From NCBI GenBank assembly GCA_946055175.1, contig CAMGET010000011.1:1-12871 (forward strand): 12,871 nt of DNA. The letters are read 5' to 3'. Shown here one piece after another: positions 7,086 through 12,871 of this stretch; within the stretch, counting starts at the first letter, position 1, and every line of letters begins with the position of its first letter. Made by a program: the position numbers and the translations under genes. Origin of the DNA: an uncultured Roseburia sp. GTDB lineage: Bacteria; Bacillota; Clostridia; Lachnospirales; Lachnospiraceae. The notes under the pieces are model-generated. The model searched no databases, was not told the origin of the DNA, and saw only the letters and a program-made list of their open reading frames with translations.

Positions 7086-8651
7086 TTACATTTCCTTTAC
7101 AATTAGCAGTTTTTCACCGGCTTTTATGGTTTCGTCTTTTTTCTGATTCTGTTGCATGAGTGCTTCTGTGGTTGTATGATATTGTTTTGCTATACTCCAG
7201 AGTGTATCGCCATTTTTTACAATGTATCCGACCAATCCCGGAATTTTTTGTACTTCCTCTATTGCAAGCGGTTCCTCTTTTACCGATACAATACGTTCGA
7301 CTTCTTTCATGGAAAATGCCAGTACTCCAATACTGATTACAGCTTTGATTTCGGCATGGCTCTGGTCCAACATACTCGCAGACAACTGCACAATATTACA
7401 CTCCTGTTCCAGCCTCACTTCACCCTCTGTTGTCGGAATTTCGATGAACTGTTCAAACGGATAAATCCTCTCTACTGCTCCAACCGGCATATGGTCATCT
7501 GTTGTAATATACATAAGATTTACCGTTAAGGTGCCTTCCACGAACACTCCACCGGGTTGTTTCTCCATACGGTCCACATGTGCAGTTCCTTCACAGGAAC
7601 AGATCTGCAATATTTTTTCCTGGTTTTCCATAAGTTCCATTGGTTCTACCACTTTGCAGACTGCTTCGTTTTTAATCAACAGATGTTCCAGATGCACGGT
7701 TCCCCGTTCCGGTATCAAATTCTGTTTCAGGGAATATAAATCCTCTAATAATTCCAGCTTCGTTTCCTGCCACAAACGCACAGATACATGTAGTAAAAGT
7801 TCCAGCACAAGCATCCGTTCTTCTCCGTCATAGTCAGGTTTCACCTCGAGTTCTTTTCCGATTTCTTCTATTTGAATCTTATAAAAAAGATCCTCGCCTG
7901 TCAGACGTTCCATTTCAAAATCCGTTCCACATTCCAGTGGAAGCGTTGTTTCATACCACTGTATGCGATCCGGTTCCTCTTCCTCCTGATACAAAATGGA
8001 GAGCAGGATTTCACCGGTTAAATGAATGCCCTCGGAATCCAGTCTGCTTCCAACATTTCGAAGTTCTACACTCTTCCATAGAATTTCTCTGATATTCGGC
8101 TTACTGGACGGCAACGCAATTTCATTTTTCTGCCGGCAGACATCGCGCTTTGCAAAAAGCTGCTGGGATACTTCTATCGGCTTTCTAAGCTGCATGCATT
8201 CCTCTTCCGTTTCTGCGCCATCCGCAATTTCCTCCACAGACGGTACCTGCGCTTGTGAACAAAGAACAATCACCGCTCGCACGTTCAATTTTCTCGAATG
8301 AATCACGCCAATGGTGAGATCCTCTATTTCGCCCATCACGCGTACCGCGTCATATTCGCTGATTCCCTCCATGTTGATTTTTTCCTGAAATGGAAGTTCG
8401 CCCTTCAGGCAGCTGATTTTTCCATTCTCCTGGTCGCTACGATAAAGCACAGCAAAAAGGAGTTTCCCCTTTACCCAGACGGCCCCCGCAGCCGGCTTTA
8501 CCTCTTCTATCCTTACGTTTCCCTGCTCACGAATTACTTTTACAATATCAGGTCTGTAATCCGGTACATTATAATCATCATCCAGTGTGATCTGGCTCTC
8601 TGCCCGTCCCCTTTGCAAAACGCTATGTAATTTTATAGTTGACAATTCCAT
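7086..8651 (-). CDS. sipL: SipL-like spore-coat morphogenesis protein (DUF3794 repeats plus LysM)
   Basis: A 521-residue protein without a signal peptide, so it acts in the mother cell cytosol if it follows the family. It has three DUF3794 (SPOCS) units at about 24-131, 180-310 and 350-450. The first opens with VPDYRPDI and the second with the related LPSSKPNI. A LysM domain closes the protein (476-518, YIVKNGDTLWSIAKQY to GEKLLIV). This architecture and length match SipL of Clostridioides difficile, which binds SpoIVA through LysM and ties the coat to the forespore. The veg neighbour agrees. The start is ATG 8651, with GGGGGA (8659-8664) eight bases upstream. The in-frame TTG at 8666 lies inside a hairpin arm. 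I could not identify a sporulation sigma promoter. Confidence 0.85.
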   Translation of the reverse strand: MELSTIKLHSVLQRGRAESQITLDDDYNVPDYRPDIVKVIREQGNVRIEEVKPAAGAVWVKGKLLFAVLYRSDQENGKISCLKGELPFQEKINMEGISEYDAVRVMGEIEDLTIGVIHSRKLNVRAVIVLCSQAQVPSVEEIADGAETEEECMQLRKPIEVSQQLFAKRDVCRQKNEIALPSSKPNIREILWKSVELRNVGSRLDSEGIHLTGEILLSILYQEEEEPDRIQWYETTLPLECGTDFEMERLTGEDLFYKIQIEEIGKELEVKPDYDGEERMLVLELLLHVSVRLWQETKLELLEDLYSLKQNLIPERGTVHLEHLLIKNEAVCKVVEPMELMENQEKILQICSCEGTAHVDRMEKQPGGVFVEGTLTVNLMYITTDDHMPVGAVERIYPFEQFIEIPTTEGEVRLEQECNIVQLSASMLDQSHAEIKAVISIGVLAFSMKEVERIVSVKEEPLAIEEVQKIPGLVGYIVKNGDTLWSIAKQYHTTTEALMQQNQKKDETIKAGEKLLIVKEM

Positions 8652-8698
8652 AAAAAAATCCCCCAATCCGAAGCTTTTTACATCTTATTCGGACTGGG
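8652..8698 (-). terminator. veg terminator fused to the sipL translation start
   Basis: On the minus strand an 11-base-pair stem (arms 8688-8698 and 8662-8672, 15-base loop) is followed by seven T (8652-8658) that end exactly at the sipL ATG. One pair is G-U only in minus-strand RNA. The promoter-distal arm overlaps the GGGGG that serves as the sipL Shine-Dalgarno site. It therefore looks both like a terminator for veg and like a fold that hides the sipL ribosome binding site. Confidence 0.8.
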
Positions 8699-8709
8699 AG
8701 AAATTTATA

Positions 8710-8952
8710 CTAGCAAAGTTTCATACGAATGTCTTTTGTAATAATGTCATTATAACTAAAGGAAAGAAGCTGAGGCGGATTTACCTCCCGTTCATCCTTG
8801 ACCAAAACCGTAAATACGCTCGGATATGCATTCTGAATAATACCTTCCTGAATGTCTACCTTGTTGCGACCGCGGTCAAGCTGAATTAACACTTTGCTGC
8901 CACACTGTCTGTGCACGGAAGCACGAACCTTATTGATATCTGCCTGTTGCAT
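8710..8952 (-). CDS. veg: Veg family protein
   Basis: An 80-residue small basic protein of the Veg (DUF1021) family. The family pattern is clear: VRASVHRQCGSKVLIQLDRG, then RNKVDIQEGIIQNAYPSVF and a closing SFSYNDIITKDI. In Bacillus subtilis Veg is very highly transcribed in growth and has been linked to biofilm gene control. The domain has an SH3-like barrel look, but the biochemical role is not settled. AAAGGAGG (8960-8967) sits 7 bases before ATG 8952, and a near-perfect promoter lies further up, consistent with strong expression. A terminator hairpin follows at once. Confidence 0.95.
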   Translation of the reverse strand: MQQADINKVRASVHRQCGSKVLIQLDRGRNKVDIQEGIIQNAYPSVFTVLVKDEREVNPPQLLSFSYNDIITKDIRMKLC

Positions 8953-8971
8953 AAACCTACCTCCTTTATCC

Positions 8972-8987
8972 GACGTTCCCCAACGTC
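8972..8987 (-). promoter_or_regulatory. Hairpin in the veg leader
   Basis: A perfect six-base inverted repeat (8972-8977 with 8982-8987) with a four-base loop, reading GACGTT GGGG AACGTC on the minus strand. It lies about ten bases from the predicted 5' end of veg mRNA and just before the Shine-Dalgarno site. A 5' hairpin like this can stabilise mRNA, but a protein-binding role is equally possible. Confidence 0.5.
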
Positions 8988-9002
8988 TGCCTATCGTGCT
9001 TT

Positions 9003-9031
9003 AGTATAGCACCGTGTCAAATCCTTGTCAA
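9003..9031 (-). promoter_or_regulatory. Strong sigma-A promoter of veg
   Basis: A perfect TTGACA (9026-9031), a 17-base spacer ending in TGC (extended -10) and TATACT (9003-9008) on the minus strand. A second TTGACA copy sits inside the spacer (9015-9020), too close to the -10 to work with it. Predicted transcript start near 8996. Confidence 0.9.
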
Positions 9032-9077
9032 TCAAAATCATGTAGTTTACAGAGATTTTACCACAATTTCTTGTATT

Positions 9078-9497
9078 CTAATCAAAAACTACATTTTTAT
9101 CGACCTTTTCCGTCTCTACAACGATATAGGGATAGCTCGGGCTCTTTGCAACATTCTCTCCTTTTCTGGGGCCAATCAATTCACTTGAAAAAAATACCGC
9201 ATTACTGCTTAGATACAGTTCCTTTACCTGAATGCAGTAGCCACCGGTCTCCTGTTCTCCATAGCCTCTGACGATATACAAATGCTCCGGCGTTTCATAC
9301 GTCATTTTAAAATCTGCCGCTTTTTTCTCCTCTATCTGCGTTTTTAGTTCTTCCGGGAGCTCCTCTTCTGCTAAAACCTGAAAATCCAAATCCCTCACTT
9401 TAGTCCTGCTGGTCTTTTCAATCCCGCATCCCGCTGCACATAATAACAGTATTCCTGCCAGTAAAAATACCACCGCCTGTTTCTTTCTTTTTTTCAA
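9078..9497 (-). CDS. Lipoprotein with PrcB-like C-terminal domain
   Basis: A 139-residue putative lipoprotein. From the TTG at 9497 it reads MKKRKKQAVVFLLAGILLL and then a lipobox ending LCAAGC, so Cys24 would be lipid-modified and the protein held on the outer face of the membrane. Residues about 70-135 (RGYGEQETGGYCIQVKELYL, later ELIGPRKGE and SYPYIVVETE) match the PrcB C-terminal domain, named after a subunit of a protease complex. No PrcA-like protease is in the window. The longer frame from ATG 9533 puts AAGG one base from the start and adds charged residues before the signal peptide. The TTG has GAGG (9506-9509) eight bases upstream and is preferred. Its promoter is not clear. Confidence 0.8.
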   Translation of the reverse strand: MKKRKKQAVVFLLAGILLLCAAGCGIEKTSRTKVRDLDFQVLAEEELPEELKTQIEEKKAADFKMTYETPEHLYIVRGYGEQETGGYCIQVKELYLSSNAVFFSSELIGPRKGENVAKSPSYPYIVVETEKVDKNVVFD

Positions 9498-9580
9498 CGT
9501 GCACACCTCGTTTTCCCTCTGATTTGTTTCCATACCTTATCATAACTTATGCACATGTCGAAATCCTTATGAATTATGGC

Positions 9581-9609
9581 TTGTTTTTCCCGCTTTGGGG
9601 TTTTATAAT
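9581..9609 (+). promoter_or_regulatory. Sigma-A promoter of plsC
   Basis: TTGTTT (9581-9586), a 17-base spacer and a perfect TATAAT (9604-9609). Transcription would start near 9616, leaving a leader of about 25 bases. The -10 box overlaps the in-frame ATG at 9608, which argues against that codon as a start. Confidence 0.75.
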
Positions 9610-9640
9610 GTCTGTAGAAATTCAGAAAGGTTTATCGTTT

Positions 9641-10366
9641 ATGATTCGATTTATTATTGTTGTAATCATTGTTGTTTTCTATTTAGTTTTGAGTCTCCCA
9701 TACGCAGGGTTAGAATGGATTTTAGGGAAATTTAACCGAGAGGCTTCTGACTTGCGTCAGCTGCGTGTGGTACAGAGCGTATTTAAGCTGGTTGTGCGGA
9801 TTACCGGTGTGAAGCTTACGGTTATCGGAGAAGAAAATGTTCCTACCGATAAGCCGGTTTTGTATGTAGCAAATCACAAGAGTATTTTTGACGTGGTGAT
9901 TACTTATGCCCGCTGTCCAAGATTAACAGGTTACATTTCCAAAAACAACCTGGAGCACATTCCACTCCTAAACTTATGGATGAGGCGCCTGCATTGTCTC
10001 TTCTTAAATCGCGAAGACATTAAGGAAGGATTAAAGACCATCTTAGCCGGTATTGATAATGTTAAAAATGGCATCTCAATGTGTATCTTCCCGGAAGGTA
10101 CCAGAAATAAAAGTGAGGAGCTCCTGCTTCCATTTAAAGAGGGAAGTCTTAAAATTGCCGAAAAAACAGGCTGCCCGATTGTCCCTATGGCACTTACTAA
10201 CACAGCCGACATTTTTGAAAATCATTTTCCACGCTTAAAGCCGGTGGAAGTTACTCTGGAATATGGGAAACCAATATATCCAAATGAACTGGATAAAGAT
10301 GAGAAAAAACATCTTGGTGCGCACTGCCAGAATGTGATTGCAGAAATGTTAAAAAAACAGAGCTAA
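9641..10366 (+). CDS. plsC: 1-acyl-sn-glycerol-3-phosphate acyltransferase
   Basis: Transfers an acyl chain to lysophosphatidic acid, giving phosphatidic acid, at the inner membrane face. The 241-residue protein has an N-terminal membrane segment (about 3-24) and the four acyltransferase blocks: NHKSIFD with His79 and Asp84 (motif I, HX4D), LFLNRED (120-126, motif II), FPEGTR (150-155, motif III) and IVPMAL (motif IV). The start ATG 9641 has AGAAAGG (9624-9630) ten bases upstream and gives normal family length. The in-frame ATG at 9608 overlaps the promoter. This is the only plus-strand gene, divergent from the lipoprotein and convergent with murF, so it is probably transcribed alone. Confidence 0.93.
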   Translation: MIRFIIVVIIVVFYLVLSLPYAGLEWILGKFNREASDLRQLRVVQSVFKLVVRITGVKLTVIGEENVPTDKPVLYVANHKSIFDVVITYARCPRLTGYISKNNLEHIPLLNLWMRRLHCLFLNREDIKEGLKTILAGIDNVKNGISMCIFPEGTRNKSEELLLPFKEGSLKIAEKTGCPIVPMALTNTADIFENHFPRLKPVEVTLEYGKPIYPNELDKDEKKHLGAHCQNVIAEMLKKQS

Positions 10367-10372
10367 CAAAAA

Positions 10373-10417
10373 ATGCGGTTATGGCGAATATACACTCGTC
10401 AGAACCGCATCTTTTTT
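10373..10417. terminator. Bidirectional terminator between plsC and murF
   Basis: Arms ATGCGGTT (10373-10380) and AACCGCAT (10403-10410) pair perfectly. After one mismatch they extend inward (10382-10387 with 10396-10401, one wobble in plus-strand RNA). Six T follow on the plus strand (10412-10417), and a run of A before the stem gives a T-run on the minus strand. The plus-strand T-run overlaps the last two bases of the murF stop codon. Confidence 0.85.
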
Positions 10418-11795
10418 ATAATGCTTTTACAATCTCCGGGAAATTCATAAAATGAGAAGCCTTCACTAAAATGGTATCTCCTTCCTTTACTTCTCCCTTT
10501 AATACCGTTATCAATTCTTCTTTTGTCTCAAAATGCCTTGTTTTTGTTGCAGGACTCACTGCTTTCACAGCTTTTACAATTTCCTCAGACAAGACTCCGG
10601 CACAATAAAGTACATCAATGCCTTTTCCGGCAAAATGCTCTCCCACACTATAATGCAGAGTTCTCTCATCTGCTCCAAGCTCGCCCATATCACCTAACAC
10701 AGCGATTTTTCTGCCTTCTGCCTTAGACAATACATCAATGGAGGCTTTCATGGAAACCGGATTTGCATTGTAGCAGTCGTCAATAATCGTCATCCCGTTT
10801 CTGTGAATCAGGTTGCTTCTTCCTCCGATGGTCGAAACGCCTTCAATACCGCATTTCATTTCTGCCACAGTAAGTCCTAATTCCTTTGCAACCGCTACTG
10901 CTGCCAGTGCGTTATACACATTGTGTTCGCCTGCAATCGGGATTTCTACTTCAAATGCCTTTTCCGGTTGTCCGTTTGACGCGGCAATATGAATCACTGC
11001 CTTTGTCTGCGTCAGCCCAACCGCTTCCACGTCTGTTGCGTATACAGCTTTTCCTTCGCCCATACCGTAGAATACCGTTTCTTTGCCATTTACCGTTCTT
11101 TTCGTGCAGAGCTTATCGTCATCACCGTTTAAAACAGCCACACCATTTGGCTTCATGTGTTCAAAGCATTCGGTTTTTGCCTTCAAAATGCCGTCCCGGT
11201 CAATCAGATTTTCGAGGTGGCATAAACCGATATTGGTAATCACGCAGATATCCGGATTCGCCATCTCTGCCAGCCGGTGCATCTCGCCAAAATTAGAAAT
11301 GCCCATTTCAAGGACTGCTACTTCATGTTCCTCCCGGATTTTAAAAATGGTTAACGGAAGACCGATTTCGTTATTAAAATTGCCCTCTGTTTTTAACACA
11401 TTGTATTTCTGTGACAATACTGACGCAATCATTTCCTTCGTACTGGTCTTGCCAACGCTTCCTGTAATTCCAACCACCTTGATATCAAGGGAACGACGGT
11501 AAAAGGCTGCCAGCTTTTTCATGGCTGCTTCGCAGGAATCAACCAGAATGTATGGTCCTGCCGGACTTTCAAGTTCATGCTCGGAAAGTACTGCAAGGGC
11601 TCCGCTTTCAAAGGCTTTGGGGATAAAACTGTGTCCATCTACCCTGGCTCCCTTAATTGCAATAAACAGGTAATCTTTTTCCACCAGCCGGTTGTCAATC
11701 ACCGCTCCGGCAATCTCTTTTTCCTTATCTGCTTCGGTTCCGTAATAAGTACCGCCACAGGCAGTGGCGATATTATTAAGTGTCATGTTTTTCAT
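10416..11795 (-). CDS. murF: UDP-N-acetylmuramoyl-tripeptide--D-alanyl-D-alanine ligase
   Basis: Joins D-Ala-D-Ala to UDP-MurNAc-tripeptide with ATP, the last cytosolic step of the pentapeptide precursor. The 459-residue protein has the N-terminal UDP-precursor domain (to about 85), the Mur ligase ATP site GITGSVGKTSTKEM (109-122), TEGNFNNEIGLPLTI, EMGISNFGEM and TNIGLCHLENL in the central domain. The C-terminal domain carries IIDDCYNANPVSM and LGDMGELG. The start ATG 11795 is preferred, because GGAGG lies five bases upstream. The ATG at 11807 would put that site inside the coding sequence. It follows ddl, which makes its substrate, and is probably the last gene of that operon, since a terminator follows at once. 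Confidence 0.95.
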   Translation of the reverse strand: MKNMTLNNIATACGGTYYGTEADKEKEIAGAVIDNRLVEKDYLFIAIKGARVDGHSFIPKAFESGALAVLSEHELESPAGPYILVDSCEAAMKKLAAFYRRSLDIKVVGITGSVGKTSTKEMIASVLSQKYNVLKTEGNFNNEIGLPLTIFKIREEHEVAVLEMGISNFGEMHRLAEMANPDICVITNIGLCHLENLIDRDGILKAKTECFEHMKPNGVAVLNGDDDKLCTKRTVNGKETVFYGMGEGKAVYATDVEAVGLTQTKAVIHIAASNGQPEKAFEVEIPIAGEHNVYNALAAVAVAKELGLTVAEMKCGIEGVSTIGGRSNLIHRNGMTIIDDCYNANPVSMKASIDVLSKAEGRKIAVLGDMGELGADERTLHYSVGEHFAGKGIDVLYCAGVLSEEIVKAVKAVSPATKTRHFETKEELITVLKGEVKEGDTILVKASHFMNFPEIVKAL

Positions 11796-11824
11796 GTAAT
11801 CCTCCATGTTTTGCTTGCAGAGTT

Positions 11825-11856
11825 TCTCCTCCTGACGAGGAGAGGATTTTCTCTCC
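11825..11856 (-). promoter_or_regulatory. Two mutually exclusive hairpins in the ddl-murF gap
   Basis: On the minus strand, GGAGAG (11851-11856) can pair with CTCTCC (11839-11844, loop 11845-11850). Alternatively TCTCCTC (11837-11843) can pair with GAGGAGA (11825-11831, loop 11832-11836). The two folds share bases 11839-11843 and cannot form together. The second hides an AGGAGGAG that looks like a strong Shine-Dalgarno site but stands about 30 bases before murF, with no start codon in reach that opens a long frame. No U-run follows, so this is not an intrinsic terminator. Confidence 0.45.
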
Positions 11857-11858
11857 GC

Positions 11859-12871
11859 TTACTGATATCTGCGCAATGAAATCTCAATTAATTTTTCACA
11901 GAGCTGGTTAAAATTCATTCCGATTACATTTGCTTCCTGCGGAAGGAGGCTGGTCGGTGTCATGCCAGGAAGTGTGTTTGCTTCCAGACAGAACATCTCG
12001 TTGTTCTCATTTAACAGGAAGTCCATACGGGAATAGGTATCCAAGCCCAATACGATTGCCACACGTTCTGCGTAATGCTGCATCTTTCTTGCAATTTCTT
12101 CCGGCAAATCTGCAGGACAGGTTTCTACTGCGCTTCCTGCTTTGTATTTATTCTTATAATCATAGAACCCCTGTACCGGTGCAATTTCAATGACCGGTAA
12201 TGCCTTGTAGTCAATAACGCCAACGGAAAATTCTCTGCCTTCCACATATTCCTCAATGACCAGATTATTTTCCCAACGAAAAGCTTCGTCTAAAGCTGCC
12301 TTAAATTCTTCCTCTGTACGTGCAATGGATACCCCGATGCTGGAACCGCCACAACATGGTTTTACCACGCACGGAAGCTTCAATCCAAGCTCTGCTGCAC
12401 TGTCTTTCCGATCTTCTTTTTTCAATGCAATGCCCTGCGGTGTCGGGATGCCGTCTGCAATGAAAAACTGCTTTGCCATTCCTTTGTCCATCGCAATGGC
12501 ACTGCTTAAATAACCGCTTCCAGTATAACGGATGCCAAATAAATCAAAAGCAGCCTGAATCTTGCCATTCTCGCCGTTTTCACCATGAAGTGCCATAAAT
12601 ACTACATCTGCCATTCGGCAAAGCTCAATAACGTTCGGTCCGAAGAAGCAGTCAGACTGGTCTTTTCTGGATGCCTTTACCTTTGCAAGGTCCGGTGCAA
12701 TTTCCGGAATCCCTGCAACCTTTACGCTTACTTCTTCTGCCCTGTCAAAAATGCCTGTCAAATCTTCCGGCTTATCGCTATATCCCATGAATACATCCAG
12801 TAAGATTACCTGATGTCCATTCTCTCTCAATTCTTTTGTAACCAGGTCTCCAGTTTTAAAAGAAACATCTC
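11859..12871 (-). CDS. ddl: D-alanine--D-alanine ligase (5' end cut by window edge)
   Basis: Joins two D-alanines with ATP to make the dipeptide used by MurF, the next gene downstream. About 336 residues are visible. The frame stays open to the right edge, where it reads DVSFKTGDLVTKELRENGH, the usual region just after the GGTSTER-type start of Ddl, so roughly 15-20 residues are missing. The TTG at 12830 is therefore an internal Leu codon, not a start. ATP-grasp features include LHGENGENGKIQAAF (Asn where Asp is common), the lid GGSSIGVS, EEYVEGREFSV, YDYKNKY (Tyr typical of D-Ala:D-Ala specificity, not D-lactate) and SRMDFLL to EANTLPGMTPTSLLP (metal and substrate site). It ends 63 bases before murF. 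Confidence 0.94.
   Translation of the reverse strand, partial: DVSFKTGDLVTKELRENGHQVILLDVFMGYSDKPEDLTGIFDRAEEVSVKVAGIPEIAPDLAKVKASRKDQSDCFFGPNVIELCRMADVVFMALHGENGENGKIQAAFDLFGIRYTGSGYLSSAIAMDKGMAKQFFIADGIPTPQGIALKKEDRKDSAAELGLKLPCVVKPCCGGSSIGVSIARTEEEFKAALDEAFRWENNLVIEEYVEGREFSVGVIDYKALPVIEIAPVQGFYDYKNKYKAGSAVETCPADLPEEIARKMQHYAERVAIVLGLDTYSRMDFLLNENNEMFCLEANTLPGMTPTSLLPQEANVIGMNFNQLCEKLIEISLRRYQ

Noticed and set aside
7152..7529. Long plus-strand frames antisense to the sipL-like gene and to other genes
   Set aside because: They mirror codon bias of the real minus-strand genes, lack ribosome binding sites and show Cys/Phe/Ser-rich composition typical of shadow frames.
8659..8712. Sporulation sigma-E promoter for the sipL-like gene
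   Set aside because: I looked for an ATA-type -35 and CATAnnnT -10 and found no convincing pair in the short gap; it may lie within veg.
9042..9091. Inverted repeat GTAGTTT/AAACTAC at the 3' end of the lipoprotein gene
   Set aside because: The loop is over 30 bases, one arm overlaps the coding end and no clean T-run follows, so a terminator is not supported.
9534..9562. Promoter for the PrcB-like lipoprotein (TTCGAC, 17 bases, TAAGGT, or TATGAT at 9539-9544)
   Set aside because: The -35 boxes match the consensus poorly in either case, so I do not list it as a feature.
12828..12830. TTG as the start of ddl
   Set aside because: The frame stays open through the right edge and reads DVSFKTGDLVTKE, the conserved Ddl N-terminal region, so the codon is internal.

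Overview
The window reads as chromosomal core DNA of a low-to-moderate GC, spore-forming Clostridia, most like Lachnospiraceae. This is an inference from the mix of genes: a Veg protein next to a SipL-like DUF3794/LysM spore-coat protein, a methionine aminopeptidase with an N-terminal SEC-C zinc motif, a PcsB-like NlpC/P60 hydrolase, purine-rich Shine-Dalgarno sites and very short intergenic gaps. I see no mobile element, CRISPR array, tRNA, rRNA or prophage, and no gene-free stretch longer than about 250 bases.

Layout from the left, almost all on the minus strand. Positions 1-79 hold the first 26 codons of a 1-phosphofructokinase (fruK) with a near-consensus promoter at 135-163. An intrinsic terminator (252-288) closes the run to its right. 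That run, read right to left from 5864 to 322, is a tightly spaced eight-gene block: NlpC/P60 hydrolase, YqeY, a membrane-anchored SurA-like protein, methionine aminopeptidase, a 119-residue unknown, a vWA-like protein without a metal site, YdiB-type shikimate dehydrogenase (aroE) and shikimate kinase (aroK). Gaps are 12-45 bases. The block therefore mixes cell-wall remodelling, protein maturation and two steps of chorismate synthesis.

Upstream lies a CD225/dispanin-like membrane protein (5970-7019) with its own extended -10 promoter. Next come the SipL-like protein (7086-8651) and veg (8710-8952), driven by a textbook sigma-A promoter (9003-9031). Two hairpins of terminator type (5880-5911 and 8652-8698) sit directly against the Shine-Dalgarno site of the next gene, nlpC and sipL respectively. 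They are the most curious regulatory features here.

A lipoprotein with a PrcB-like domain (9078-9497) is divergent from plsC (9641-10366, the only plus-strand gene), an acyltransferase of phosphatidic acid synthesis. plsC converges on murF across a bidirectional terminator (10373-10417). murF and the 5'-truncated ddl form a cell-wall operon: Ddl makes D-Ala-D-Ala and MurF attaches it to UDP-MurNAc-tripeptide. Their junction carries two mutually exclusive hairpins.

Several starts were set by ribosome binding sites and are shorter than the longest open frame: aroK, aroE, nlpC, sipL, the PrcB-like lipoprotein, plsC and murF. I found no clearly new multi-gene system. The best candidates for undescribed biology are the two unknown genes between map and aroE, the CD225-like protein, and the start-proximal terminator hairpins.
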